Source: UBA4421 sp028228615 (GTDB lineage Bacteria > Pseudomonadota > Gammaproteobacteria > Pseudomonadales > Azotimanducaceae). From it: a stretch of DNA of 10,394 nt. Below the pieces are notes generated by a model that was not told the DNA's origin, made no database searches, and saw only the letters and a program-made list of their open reading frames with translations. The stretch is from the NCBI GenBank assembly GCA_028228615.1, contig JAOJBS010000038.1, forward strand, positions 1 to 10,394. The letters run 5' to 3'. Shown here piece by piece: positions 1-6,450 of the stretch. A program made the translations under genes and the position numbers. Positions within the stretch are counted from its first letter, which is position 1; every line of letters starts with the position of its first letter.

Positions 1-28
1 CAACTTTTAATATAAAGGTATCGCGTTT

Positions 29-439
29 ATGAGTACACTACGACAGCAACCTGAGGTGATTGCGGCAGCACTTGGCGCATCGACCATTGCCATTGTGGGT
101 TTATCCTCTAATCCTATGCGGCCCAGCTACGGCGTTGCCGAGTACCTAATTAATGCCGGCTTTGCAGTGATTCCAGTGAACCCTCGGGAGCAAGAGGTAC
201 TGGGATTAACCTGTTATCCCAGCCTTGCCGAGGTGCCTGTGGCCATTGATATGGTAGATGTGTTTCGTGAATCCTCCGCGGTACCTGATATTGCCCAACA
301 AGCGGTTGCAGTTAGCGCTAAGTTTTTGTGGTTACAACTGGGCGTGATCAGCGATGAGGGTGTTGCGATTGCCGAGGCAGGCGGCATGCAGTGCGTTGTG
401 GATTTATGCACAAAGATTGAACACCAACGCCTATTGTAA
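29..439 (+). CDS. CoA-binding domain protein, YccU family
   Basis: A 136-residue single-domain Rossmann-like protein of the CoA_binding_2 (YccU/YneT-like) family. The sequence shows the family's N-terminal glycine loop and signature around residues 22-34 (IVGLSSNPMRPSY), the second strand VIPVNPRE near residue 48, DMVDVFR near residue 74, and the conserved C-terminal cysteine segment CVVDLCTKIEH. Full length agrees with the family, so the gene looks intact. Relatives bind CoA or a related nucleotide, but the physiological role is not firmly established and no catalytic activity can be read from the sequence. The ATG at 29 is preceded by AAAGG at 14-18, a weak ribosome binding site with about 10 nt spacing. 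The gene converges on the minus-strand aminotransferase. Any promoter lies mostly to the left of the window. Confidence 0.9.
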   Translation: MSTLRQQPEVIAAALGASTIAIVGLSSNPMRPSYGVAEYLINAGFAVIPVNPREQEVLGLTCYPSLAEVPVAIDMVDVFRESSAVPDIAQQAVAVSAKFLWLQLGVISDEGVAIAEAGGMQCVVDLCTKIEHQRLL

Positions 440-549
440 AGGGACCTAAAAAAAGTAACCGGGCGTAAAGGGACGTAAAAGCCCACAACAGGCCCTTAAC
501 GCACTTAGCCCCTCTTATGACCGTTATCTAAGGCTGTTATCTATGCCTT

Positions 550-605
550 CTATCTATTGTTGTTCAAGCGCTGGGGGGGGGGTGAAGGGTCTTTTCAATA
601 GATAG
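550..605. repeat. Perfect 10-bp inverted repeat with a G10 tract in its loop
   Basis: CTATCTATTG at 550-559 is the exact reverse complement of CAATAGATAG at 596-605. The 36-nt loop contains ten consecutive G (573-582). The element lies between two converging genes, so a transcript from either strand could fold it and it may take part in 3'-end formation. It lacks the GC-rich stem and T-run of a standard rho-independent terminator. The G run is also a place where sequencing or assembly length errors are likely. Confidence 0.55.
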
Positions 606-626
606 GAGCTAGATTGATAGAAATTT

Positions 627-682
627 ATTAGACAGGCGCCCAAACTCTGCCTAGTCGGCTGTCTAATCAGCTGTCTAATCAG
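627..682. repeat. Array of 12-bp repeats with an inverted partial copy
   Basis: CTGTCTAATCAG occurs twice in perfect tandem (659-670, 671-682). It is preceded by a third unit, CTGCCTAGTCGG (647-658), that differs at three positions, all transitions. ATTAGACAG at 627-635 is the exact reverse complement of CTGTCTAAT inside the perfect units, so a 9-bp stem can form with either copy. The array ends about 4 bp from the stop codon of the minus-strand aminotransferase. A role in transcript termination or stability is possible. It could equally be simple repeat expansion. Confidence 0.6.
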
Positions 683-686
683 CGTT

Positions 687-2108
687 CTATGTAGGAAGGC
701 CCACCAACATTTTGGCAGCGACACAAAAGGCATGTATTGCCTCGCGCATATCGTCACGCCGAGCTTGGCCTGCACTTTCACTGAAACAAAAGCTCAACCG
801 CAGTTGGTTCATGCCTGCGCCTGTGTCTCTTTGCCGTGCATCGATGGGGTAGAAGTCATACATGGGTATAACCACTAGTCCGTGCTGCATGACCATTTGT
901 TCAATCATTGCGTCGTCTGTGAGGACAGGCCCATTTACGCCGTCTGCCAAAAAACTGAACACAGTAAAAAAACCGCCATCAGGTAGGGTCCAGCTGAAAT
1001 ACTCACGGTACTGACCCAACTCTTGTTCTAGTACTTCTAGCAATATCTCGCGGTTTTCGCGGTAGACCACCAACTTGCTCTCGGCCAAAGGCCACATGCT
1101 TTGTAATTCGGTAAAGCCACCTTCGCCATCTGCTTCGTGCAGTAGGGCTTCAAAACCCATCAGCGCACCGGGGTTATGAAAGAGCAGCTCGCTGCTAGAT
1201 TCCACCAGTGCCAGTTCAGACAAGGGCACGCTTTGGCCTTGGCTGATTTCTAGCTCTGCCTCGCTATAAAGGAAGCCCACTCGTGGGCCGGGAAAACCAA
1301 TTTTTGAACCGGTAAACAGGTGTACTACTTGGTCTGGCGCCATGCTGAAGAAGGGCTTAGGACGCTTATCTGCATCGGCGAAATTGATGTACAAGTACGG
1401 GGCGTCCTCAACAATGAGAATGCCCTCTTCTTTAACCACACCCAAAATTTCTTCACGGCGCTTTTGCGTGAAGGAAAATCCGCCCGGATTGTGCCCATCT
1501 GGTACCGTGTAATAAAAGGGAACAAAGTAGCCTTGCTCACGCGCTGCTCTAATCTGCTTGCGCATCAGCTCTGGCTTTGGCCCTTCGCCGTCCATGTCTA
1601 CACTGAAAATTCTGGCGTGCTGGCATAACGCCGCGCGCGCTGTGAAGCCCGCGTATGTGGGCGCGTCGGTGATATAGGCCACCTGCTCGCCGCTGCGTTC
1701 AAACATGGAGCAAATTAGGCTGATGCCGCCAGATGCGCCAACTGTAGGAATGAGTTTGCTAGGGTCTAATGTACGCCCCCAGTCTTTGCCGTAGACTCGG
1801 GCGAATGTCTCGCGCACCGAGACTGGACCTAGCGTGTCTGTGTAGGAGTAAGATTCACGCAAGTACTCTGGCAAAACATCTGGGTCGTTCAACCCTTCCT
1901 GCTCGCGCAAATGCGCAAAGTAGCTTGCTTGATGCTGTAAAAAACCTCTGGGATCGGTGACTTCTGGGTGGGGGTAGCCCGCACCTAAGTGGTGTACTTT
2001 AAGTCCACGCTCGTTGGCGATTTCACGCAAGCCAGGCAGCGATGCGGCCATTTTCCGTGTGACCGAAACTGCTTGTTTTTGTACTTTTGGGGCGACTAAG
2101 TTAGCCAA
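687..2108 (-). CDS. PLP-dependent aminotransferase, class I/II (fold type I)
   Basis: A 473-residue cytosolic aminotransferase that should use pyridoxal phosphate to move an amino group between an amino acid and a 2-oxo acid. Visible family landmarks, in order, are GASGGIS (124-130, phosphate-side loop), HNPGG with Asn207, EDAPY with Asp235 (PLP ring nitrogen) and Tyr238, TGSK with the Schiff-base Lys269, followed by GFPGPRVGF, and Arg437 in NQLRLSF (substrate carboxylate). The C-terminal half resembles the 2-aminoadipate/MocR-type aminotransferase domain, but there is no N-terminal GntR DNA-binding domain, so it is an enzyme rather than a MocR regulator. The substrate cannot be read. The start is a TTG at 2108 with AAGGGAAG about 5 nt upstream. 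The first in-frame ATG (2051, codon 20) has a poorer site and would trim the N-terminal arm. No partner gene is adjacent. Confidence 0.9.
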   Translation of the reverse strand: MANLVAPKVQKQAVSVTRKMAASLPGLREIANERGLKVHHLGAGYPHPEVTDPRGFLQHQASYFAHLREQEGLNDPDVLPEYLRESYSYTDTLGPVSVRETFARVYGKDWGRTLDPSKLIPTVGASGGISLICSMFERSGEQVAYITDAPTYAGFTARAALCQHARIFSVDMDGEGPKPELMRKQIRAAREQGYFVPFYYTVPDGHNPGGFSFTQKRREEILGVVKEEGILIVEDAPYLYINFADADKRPKPFFSMAPDQVVHLFTGSKIGFPGPRVGFLYSEAELEISQGQSVPLSELALVESSSELLFHNPGALMGFEALLHEADGEGGFTELQSMWPLAESKLVVYRENREILLEVLEQELGQYREYFSWTLPDGGFFTVFSFLADGVNGPVLTDDAMIEQMVMQHGLVVIPMYDFYPIDARQRDTGAGMNQLRLSFCFSESAGQARRDDMREAIHAFCVAAKMLVGLPT

Positions 2109-2341
2109 TCTACTTCCCTTTATTCACTGCTGAAAATTTTAACTGCATATCAATTGCGCGCCGCTTGCTGAAACCCAAGATGGCGGCGCTCACACCTAAC
2201 TTTATGAACCCAATAACCGCGCTACAAGGCTTGATAGAAGCAGGCCATAAAACTGGTCACAACTTTATGAGCTTTACTGGGTGCTGTCGACAGGACAATT
2301 GCTTGTGGGGCAAAAAAGTCTATTAAAGCTTGAGGAGTGCT

Positions 2342-3406
2342 TTAGTCTTCTATGGCCTTTTTGCGGTGCTTGTCTGCCGCCGAAGCTTTAACTTTCTTAC
2401 CGAATTGACGCTCGCGGTTATGCCGTTGAGACACTGACTCTCTATTAATGGCCTCTTCGATTTTGAGCTTGGCGTAGCTTTCTAGCCGGCGTGGATCTAG
2501 ACCACCATCAGTTACGGCCTGACGCACTGCACACCCCGGCTCCGCCTGATGCGCACAATCATTAAAACGGCACATCTGGGCCAACTCATCGACATCTGCA
2601 AAGAGCAGGTCTACGCCCTCTTCCGCTTCAGCAATTTGTAACTCACGCATACCTGGGCTGTCTAATATGACCCCACCCTGAGGCAGTTTATGCAGCGAGC
2701 GGTTAGTAGTGGTATGGCGGCCCTTGTCGTCCTCGTCGCGCACGCTCTGAGTAAACTGCACTTGGTGACCTGTAAGCGTATTCACCAGGGTCGACTTACC
2801 CACGCCGGAAGAACCCAGCAAAGCAATGGTTTGACCGCTGGCGCACCAAGGCAGCAATGGCGCCACGCTGTCTTCATCTAGCGCATTGACCACAAAGGAG
2901 GAGATATTTCTAAACTGCGCTTGCAGCTCATCTTGAAAGGTTTCTACATCTGCGGCCAAATCAGACTTGGTCAAAATGAGCACTGGCTCTATACCCGAAT
3001 CCATGACTACAGATAGATAGCGCTCTAAGCGCGCGGGGCTGAAGTCTGTATTACATGAGGTGACGATAAACGCGGCATCAACATTGGCGGCGATGAGCTG
3101 TACGCCGCCGCCAGAAGGACTGAGTCTTTTAACCAAACTTAGGCGCGGCAAAATATGCGTGAGTGCGCCTGTGTAGGCATCTACTAACACCCAGTCGCCC
3201 ACGGTAGGCCGGCTTTCTTCTGCGCCGCGAAACCATTTACCGCTTAACGGCACCTTGTCTGAGCCTGTACTTAACACCGGCGCAACTTGCAGGCCAGTGC
3301 GCTGCACCGCGGTAACGCGCACCACACGCAAAGACTTAGCTGGCGTTGCTTCGCTATACGGCACATCAATTTGAATATCTGGATTTACGCTAATCAGCCC
3401 TTGCAT
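2342..3406 (-). CDS. rsgA: Ribosome small subunit-dependent GTPase A (RsgA/YjeQ)
   Basis: A circularly permuted GTPase that binds the 30S subunit late in assembly and helps release maturation factors. Using the ATG at 3406 (354 residues), an N-terminal OB-fold region (about 25-95) is followed by the permuted G motifs: G4 TKSD (146-149), then the P-loop GSSGVGKS (198-205), a switch I with GRHTTT (229-234), and G3 DSPG (249-252). The C-terminal zinc knuckle is complete, with Cys279, Cys284, His286 and Cys292 (CRFNDCAHQAEPGC). The G4-before-G1 order is diagnostic. The tail is strongly basic (RHNRERQFGKK), which suits rRNA contact. A TTG at 3427 would add seven residues but has no ribosome binding site. 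The ATG has only a distant GGA, so the start is uncertain by those seven codons. Unlike some genomes, no orn or psd neighbour is present. Confidence 0.95.
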   Translation of the reverse strand: MQGLISVNPDIQIDVPYSEATPAKSLRVVRVTAVQRTGLQVAPVLSTGSDKVPLSGKWFRGAEESRPTVGDWVLVDAYTGALTHILPRLSLVKRLSPSGGGVQLIAANVDAAFIVTSCNTDFSPARLERYLSVVMDSGIEPVLILTKSDLAADVETFQDELQAQFRNISSFVVNALDEDSVAPLLPWCASGQTIALLGSSGVGKSTLVNTLTGHQVQFTQSVRDEDDKGRHTTTNRSLHKLPQGGVILDSPGMRELQIAEAEEGVDLLFADVDELAQMCRFNDCAHQAEPGCAVRQAVTDGGLDPRRLESYAKLKIEEAINRESVSQRHNRERQFGKKVKASAADKHRKKAIED

Positions 3407-3607
3407 GAAAAAAAGGTTTCCAGCCAAGAACGTTGAGAGTGGGTATGTCGGCGTAGATTGTCATACGGGGGTGTTATAAATCCTTTTTCAGCTTTGACCA
3501 ATTTGGGCTAGGCTCGAACATGAGAGTGTACAAACTTACGCGCTGATTTACCTCACTACTCGCTTGTAAGAATACAACGCCTTTTCCTGAAGATTGGTCT
3601 GCATTAC

Positions 3608-3655
3608 AAAAAAGAAAAGACAAGCCCACTAGACGGCGGCCCGGGCCGGCGGGCA
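3608..3655 (-). terminator. Candidate terminator downstream of the Eis-like gene
   Basis: Read on the minus strand, a GC-rich block starts a few bases after the stop codon of the acetyltransferase gene. It contains a perfect 12-bp palindrome, CGGCCCGGGCCG (3637-3648), flanked by GCCC and GGGC that can pair as an outer clamp (3651-3654 with 3624-3627). A T-rich tract follows on that strand (complement of 3608-3618, CAAAAAAGAAAAG on the plus strand). This has the order of a rho-independent terminator, but the distance from the inner palindrome to the T tract is about 20 nt, so the exact fold is uncertain. Confidence 0.4.
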
Positions 3656-3662
3656 AGCCTTG

Positions 3663-5024
3663 CTAAAAATCCCACACAGGGTTGGGGCTCGTTTTGAAAA
3701 CTGGATCTAGTGCCGACAGCAAAGTTTGCGGTGCCTGCAAACCATCAGAGATGGCCAAGCTGGTTGCAGGGGCCACGCCCCAAAGCAGGCGGCTAAACGT
3801 GTTTACAGAACAAGACAAATTAGGTAGCGATTTATCTAGCTTGCCTTGCGGCACTAAACGGGCCTTGGATTTATCACCAAATTCCACCACGTAATGGCCA
3901 CCAACGCCCATCCAAGGCTCTTTTATTTTGGTGGTCACTTGTTTAGCCGCCTGCAAAACTTCGGTTACTGGGTCTGTGAGGGACAAATTAAAGCGTACCG
4001 GGGAACCTGAATAACGGACCGCGCTTACGCAGGCGGGCAGGTCTAATATTCTCAACTGATACCAAGCGTAGGTATTTTGCTCGGCGTAATATTTACCTTC
4101 TTCAGCAATGGCCTGCTCTCGAAAGGGTCGCTTAAGCATACTTTGCAATTGTATCTCTGGTGGTTCGCGCAGCTTTATGGAGTAAATTTGATCGGCAAGA
4201 GATTTGAGTAACGCCAATAGTTCCAATAACTGCTCGCCGTTGCTGTAGCCTATTTTTTCTAAAGTATAGGGTCCGTGCTCGCCTTCACCGGAAAGCCAGA
4301 TAAAATGTGTGAGGGTTTTGCCGGAAAAATAACCCAAGCCGAAGCTGTTCTCGGACATAAGGCATTCGGCCCGAGCGCTGTGGGCATTGTTGATCACCAC
4401 GGCGCCATGTTTGCGCGGACGATTCACCATAGCTGTGAGCATTGCGTCTGAATCGGCCTCGCTTAATCTACTGGGCGTACGCGGTTTTACTGACACATCA
4501 ATTGAACTGGGGTCGATGGCGAACTCATTGGTATAAGCGCCAGTACCAAAACCCACTTTGTTGTAGAACCCTTGGTCGAACATACCCAGGGCGGCAACCG
4601 CAGCGCCCTTTTTTGCGCCGCGGGCAAGTTGCCACGCAGTTAAGTTTTGCGCAAAACCTTGGCCTCGACCGATGCGACTGGTGGTTACCGCCGCGATCAC
4701 GCACAAGGGCAAATCTGTTTCGTCCAGGCGCATGGTGCCAGACTGGGCGAGCACCGAGCACTCAGGTTCGCCGTTGATACATCCCACTACCGTGTCGTCT
4801 ACGGCAAAAATGATGTCCATGGCTTGTTCTTTGTTCTCGTGGGTGGCCCACGCAATTTCACGCCAAATACGCTTGATGGATTGAATGTCTTTATTGAAAT
4901 TTAGCTGTCGGTATTCAATCTTGGCTAGATTGCTGTCTCTGTGAGCTGCGGGCCTAATTTTTTTTGTTTTTCTGGCTGCTTTCTTTACTACTTTCTTTAC
5001 TACTTTCTTTGCTACTTTTTCCAT
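3663..5024 (-). CDS. Eis-like GNAT N-acetyltransferase with SCP2-like C-terminal domain
   Basis: A 453-residue protein (from the ATG at 5024) with the layout of the Eis family. An N-terminal GNAT domain (about 35-170) is followed by a second GNAT-like region (about 180-330) and a sterol-carrier-protein-like domain (about 345-453). The acetyl-CoA loop is VTTSRIGRGQGFA (113-125). GFYNKVGFG holds Tyr154, matching the GNAT general-acid tyrosine. The protein ends in Phe453; in mycobacterial Eis the C-terminal Phe carboxylate enters the active site. It should acetylate amines with acetyl-CoA, but the substrate is unknown. The first 22 residues carry ten Lys and one Arg in KKVV-type repeats, encoded by a 12-bp tandem repeat, and look like a disordered nucleic-acid-binding tail. 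The ATG is chosen because AAGAG lies 8-9 nt upstream; the TTG at 5042 would place that site inside the gene. Confidence 0.85.
   Translation of the reverse strand: MEKVAKKVVKKVVKKAARKTKKIRPAAHRDSNLAKIEYRQLNFNKDIQSIKRIWREIAWATHENKEQAMDIIFAVDDTVVGCINGEPECSVLAQSGTMRLDETDLPLCVIAAVTTSRIGRGQGFAQNLTAWQLARGAKKGAAVAALGMFDQGFYNKVGFGTGAYTNEFAIDPSSIDVSVKPRTPSRLSEADSDAMLTAMVNRPRKHGAVVINNAHSARAECLMSENSFGLGYFSGKTLTHFIWLSGEGEHGPYTLEKIGYSNGEQLLELLALLKSLADQIYSIKLREPPEIQLQSMLKRPFREQAIAEEGKYYAEQNTYAWYQLRILDLPACVSAVRYSGSPVRFNLSLTDPVTEVLQAAKQVTTKIKEPWMGVGGHYVVEFGDKSKARLVPQGKLDKSLPNLSCSVNTFSRLLWGVAPATSLAISDGLQAPQTLLSALDPVFKTSPNPVWDF
4979..5014. repeat. Three 12-bp tandem repeats encoding the KKVV tail
   Basis: CTTTCTTTACTA occurs at 4979-4990 and 4991-5002, with a third copy differing by one base, CTTTCTTTGCTA, at 5003-5014, and a partial fourth copy after it. 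Read on the minus strand, each unit is four codons, giving the repeated Lys-Lys-Val-Val or Val-Ala-Lys-Lys pattern at the N-terminus of the Eis-like protein. Unit gain or loss would keep the reading frame and only change the tail length. Confidence 0.8.
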
Positions 5025-5188
5025 GTGGGCTACTCTTGGCAATGCGGTATGCCAAAAGCTTATAAAGACAACTCTGCGCTGTACAGGTTAACCTCTCACC
5101 GGTAAGATTTTTTCGACCTACGGTGTTTTTCTTCCTTCTCCCGCCAAGCCTTGCCCAGACCTAATGCTTAACCGATAAATTTTTGACA

Positions 5189-5989
5189 CTAAGCCCCCGG
5201 CGGCAACACAGGGCGGCTTACCGGGAAGTGCTTATTATTCACAGCCATATCTAATAACGCGGCTTTATCTGGATATTGGGCCAGTGCCTCCAACTGCATT
5301 CTGGTGACCGTCATCAGATCAAATTCTTTAGCGGCATGTCGGGCTAACGCTTCTTGTGGCGTGATCCAAGTGCTGGCCACGGTTTCTTGTTCATCATGAC
5401 TACCGCGCTGACTCTCTGGTGCACCAGCGATAAAGAAACAAGTGTCGAACCTGCGCGGACGTCCTAGTGGCGTAACAAATCGGTTGTAATAATGCACATG
5501 ATCTACCGCTAGCTTTAACGCTTCTTTTTGACAAATATCTAACAGGGTCATCTGACCATCATGAAGAGGATCACGATAAGCAGAGAACCGTTGCTGCACT
5601 GCTTCTTCCGCGAATGAGACCAATTCGCCTTGGTTGTTATAAGCCAACATCAAGCCCGCTTCTTCAAAGGTTTCACGAATGGCTGCTAGCCAAAAACCGC
5701 GCCAATCGTCACCCAGTGATGCGACCTGAAGGTCTTGGTCTTTTGACGGCCCAAAGCAGTGCGCGTCATACTCCAGTTGGTGGTCATCGGCGTCGACCTT
5801 GCCGCCCGGGAAAACATACATACCAGAGGCAAAAACGGCGCTGCTGGTGCGCTTAAGCATAAATATTTCATAGCTGGTGGCGGCTTCGCGCACTAAAATT
5901 ACTGTTGCGGCCGGCCGAATTGGTTGCTCGGCATTGCTCTGCGACCCAGTTGCAGGGTTAGTTTCACCTTGGTTGGCACTAGACGACAA
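5189..5989 (-). CDS. Nudix hydrolase, NUDT19-like (extended Nudix box)
   Basis: A Nudix-fold hydrolase of 266 residues. The characteristic start of the fold is RPAATVILVR, then FMLKR and YVFPGGKVD (58-66). The catalytic helix is AAIRETFEEAGLML, with the metal-binding Glu109 and Glu110 in RETFEEAG (105-112). About 41 residues separate the FPGG glycine from the REXXEE helix, where a standard Nudix box has 13, so the box carries an insertion of roughly 28 residues. Such an insertion is known in NUDT19/RP2p-type CoA diphosphatases, and the C-terminal WITPQEAL plus a helical region also fits them. The substrate here is unproven: CoA or acyl-CoA diphosphate is a reasonable guess. There is no suitable ATG. 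TTG at 5989 has GGGAG 6 nt upstream (5996-6000) and is preferred. A TTG at 6016 would add nine residues without any ribosome binding site. Confidence 0.88.
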   Translation of the reverse strand: MSSSANQGETNPATGSQSNAEQPIRPAATVILVREAATSYEIFMLKRTSSAVFASGMYVFPGGKVDADDHQLEYDAHCFGPSKDQDLQVASLGDDWRGFWLAAIRETFEEAGLMLAYNNQGELVSFAEEAVQQRFSAYRDPLHDGQMTLLDICQKEALKLAVDHVHYYNRFVTPLGRPRRFDTCFFIAGAPESQRGSHDEQETVASTWITPQEALARHAAKEFDLMTVTRMQLEALAQYPDKAALLDMAVNNKHFPVSRPVLPPGA

Positions 5990-6058
5990 AAGATTCTCCC
6001 ATTTATTTTTCTTCAACAGAATTAGAGGCTAACCCCTAGGCCCGCCTATTTCCAAGAC

Positions 6059-6099
6059 TAATAAAAAGAACAAATAAAACAACAAATCAAAGAACAAAT
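6059..6099. repeat. A-rich imperfect 12-bp repeats
   Basis: CAAAT recurs at 6071, 6083 and 6095, exactly 12 bp apart, within units CAAATAAAACAA and CAAATCAAAGAA. The 11-mer AAAGAACAAAT is perfectly repeated at 6065-6075 and 6089-6099. The patch lies about 70-110 bp upstream of the Nudix start and could act as an A-tract or UP-type promoter element, or be simple low-complexity DNA. Confidence 0.45.
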
Positions 6100-6325
6100 T
6101 AGTTGGGTCATTAGCCGGGGCATTAAAAGAAGGGTCCATGAATGGCAAAAGTGGGATGGATAGCGCTGTGGAATGGCTGGCGAAAAACCCATAGGTCTGT
6201 TCTCTCTCCATACAATCTAGTAACGTCACGGGCGGGGAAACAGGATCAGATATTGGCGGCGTGAGCGATTTTGCTTTTTCAGTTGGCGCTTAAACAAGCA
6301 CTACCTTAAAAGGCAATCAACTGGC

Positions 6326-6353
6326 TCGACTGCGCAATTATTTGCGCTATAAG
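6326..6353 (+). promoter_or_regulatory. Candidate sigma70 promoter with operator-like palindrome
   Basis: TATAAG at 6348-6353 matches the -10 consensus at five of six positions. TCGACT at 6326-6331 matches the -35 consensus at four of six, with a 16-bp spacer. The spacer is entirely filled by a perfect inverted repeat, GCGCAA at 6332-6337 and TTGCGC at 6342-6347, separated by TTAT. A repressor bound there would block polymerase, so this may control the downstream oxidoreductase-symporter operon, which starts about 100 bp away. The boxes and palindrome are seen; the function is inferred. Confidence 0.3.
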
Positions 6354-6450
6354 CTCAGGTACATTTTTAGCTGGCTACTTGAATTACGGGCAACCCCGCT
6401 GACGTTGTAGCAAGGCGAATAGGTGCTCACGGAGAGAGGAGAATAAGAAG

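Larger units (their letters stand above)
440..686. other. Convergent intergenic region with repeats and a G10 tract
   Basis: This 247-bp gap separates the CoA-binding gene and the aminotransferase, whose 3' ends face each other. I see no credible gene in it. It holds two imitation copies of TAAAGGGAC-TAAAA right after the first stop (near 437-454 and 466-479), a repeated GTTATCTA (523-530 and 536-543), a perfect 10-bp inverted repeat enclosing a run of ten G, and an array of 12-bp repeats; the last two are listed separately. No classical stem plus T-run terminator is clear for either gene. Confidence 0.6.
5990..6450. other. Divergent intergenic region, Nudix gene / LLM operon
   Basis: This 461-bp gap lies between divergently read genes and should hold both promoters. 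Near the Nudix gene it is A-rich on the plus strand, with an imperfect 12-bp periodicity (6059-6099). In the middle, 6029-6229 is open on the minus strand (66 codons from a GTG) and ends in a run of hydrophobic residues, LFFDLLFYLFFLLVLE. It lacks a ribosome binding site and its hydrophobic part coincides with the A/T repeat, so I do not call it a gene. The right part, 6324-6353, holds a candidate promoter and palindrome, listed separately. Confidence 0.6.

Noticed and set aside
214..486. A 90-codon minus-strand frame opposite the CoA-binding gene.
   Set aside because: It is the antisense shadow of a gene with clear family motifs and has no motif of its own.
2284..2293. CTGTCGACAG, a perfect palindrome suggestive of a LexA-type site.
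   Set aside because: A gammaproteobacterial LexA box needs CTGT and ACAG separated by eight bases. Here they nearly abut, and no SOS gene is adjacent.
3474..3656. A 60-codon minus-strand frame between the Eis-like gene and rsgA.
   Set aside because: It starts inside the GC-rich palindrome and T-rich tract that look like a terminator. It has no ribosome binding site and no recognisable protein features.
4442..4777. A 111-codon plus-strand frame inside the acetyltransferase gene.
   Set aside because: It is antisense to the GNAT domain, rich in Arg and Trp as shadow frames often are, and has no start signal.
5085..5094. AGGTTAACCT, a 10-bp palindrome upstream of the Eis-like gene.
   Set aside because: It is short, I could find no well-spaced promoter around it, and a palindrome of this size is expected by chance in 10 kb.
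6138..6194. An 18-residue plus-strand frame with AAGAAGGG just before its ATG, resembling a leader peptide.
   Set aside because: It is too short to judge. It lies about 250 bp before the operon with no attenuator-like stem, and its neighbourhood is not a known leader context.
6029..6229. A 66-codon minus-strand frame from a GTG, ending in a hydrophobic stretch that looks like a membrane segment.
   Set aside because: There is no ribosome binding site before the GTG or before the internal ATG at 6211. The hydrophobic end is produced by the A/T-rich 12-bp repeats, and I recognise no family.
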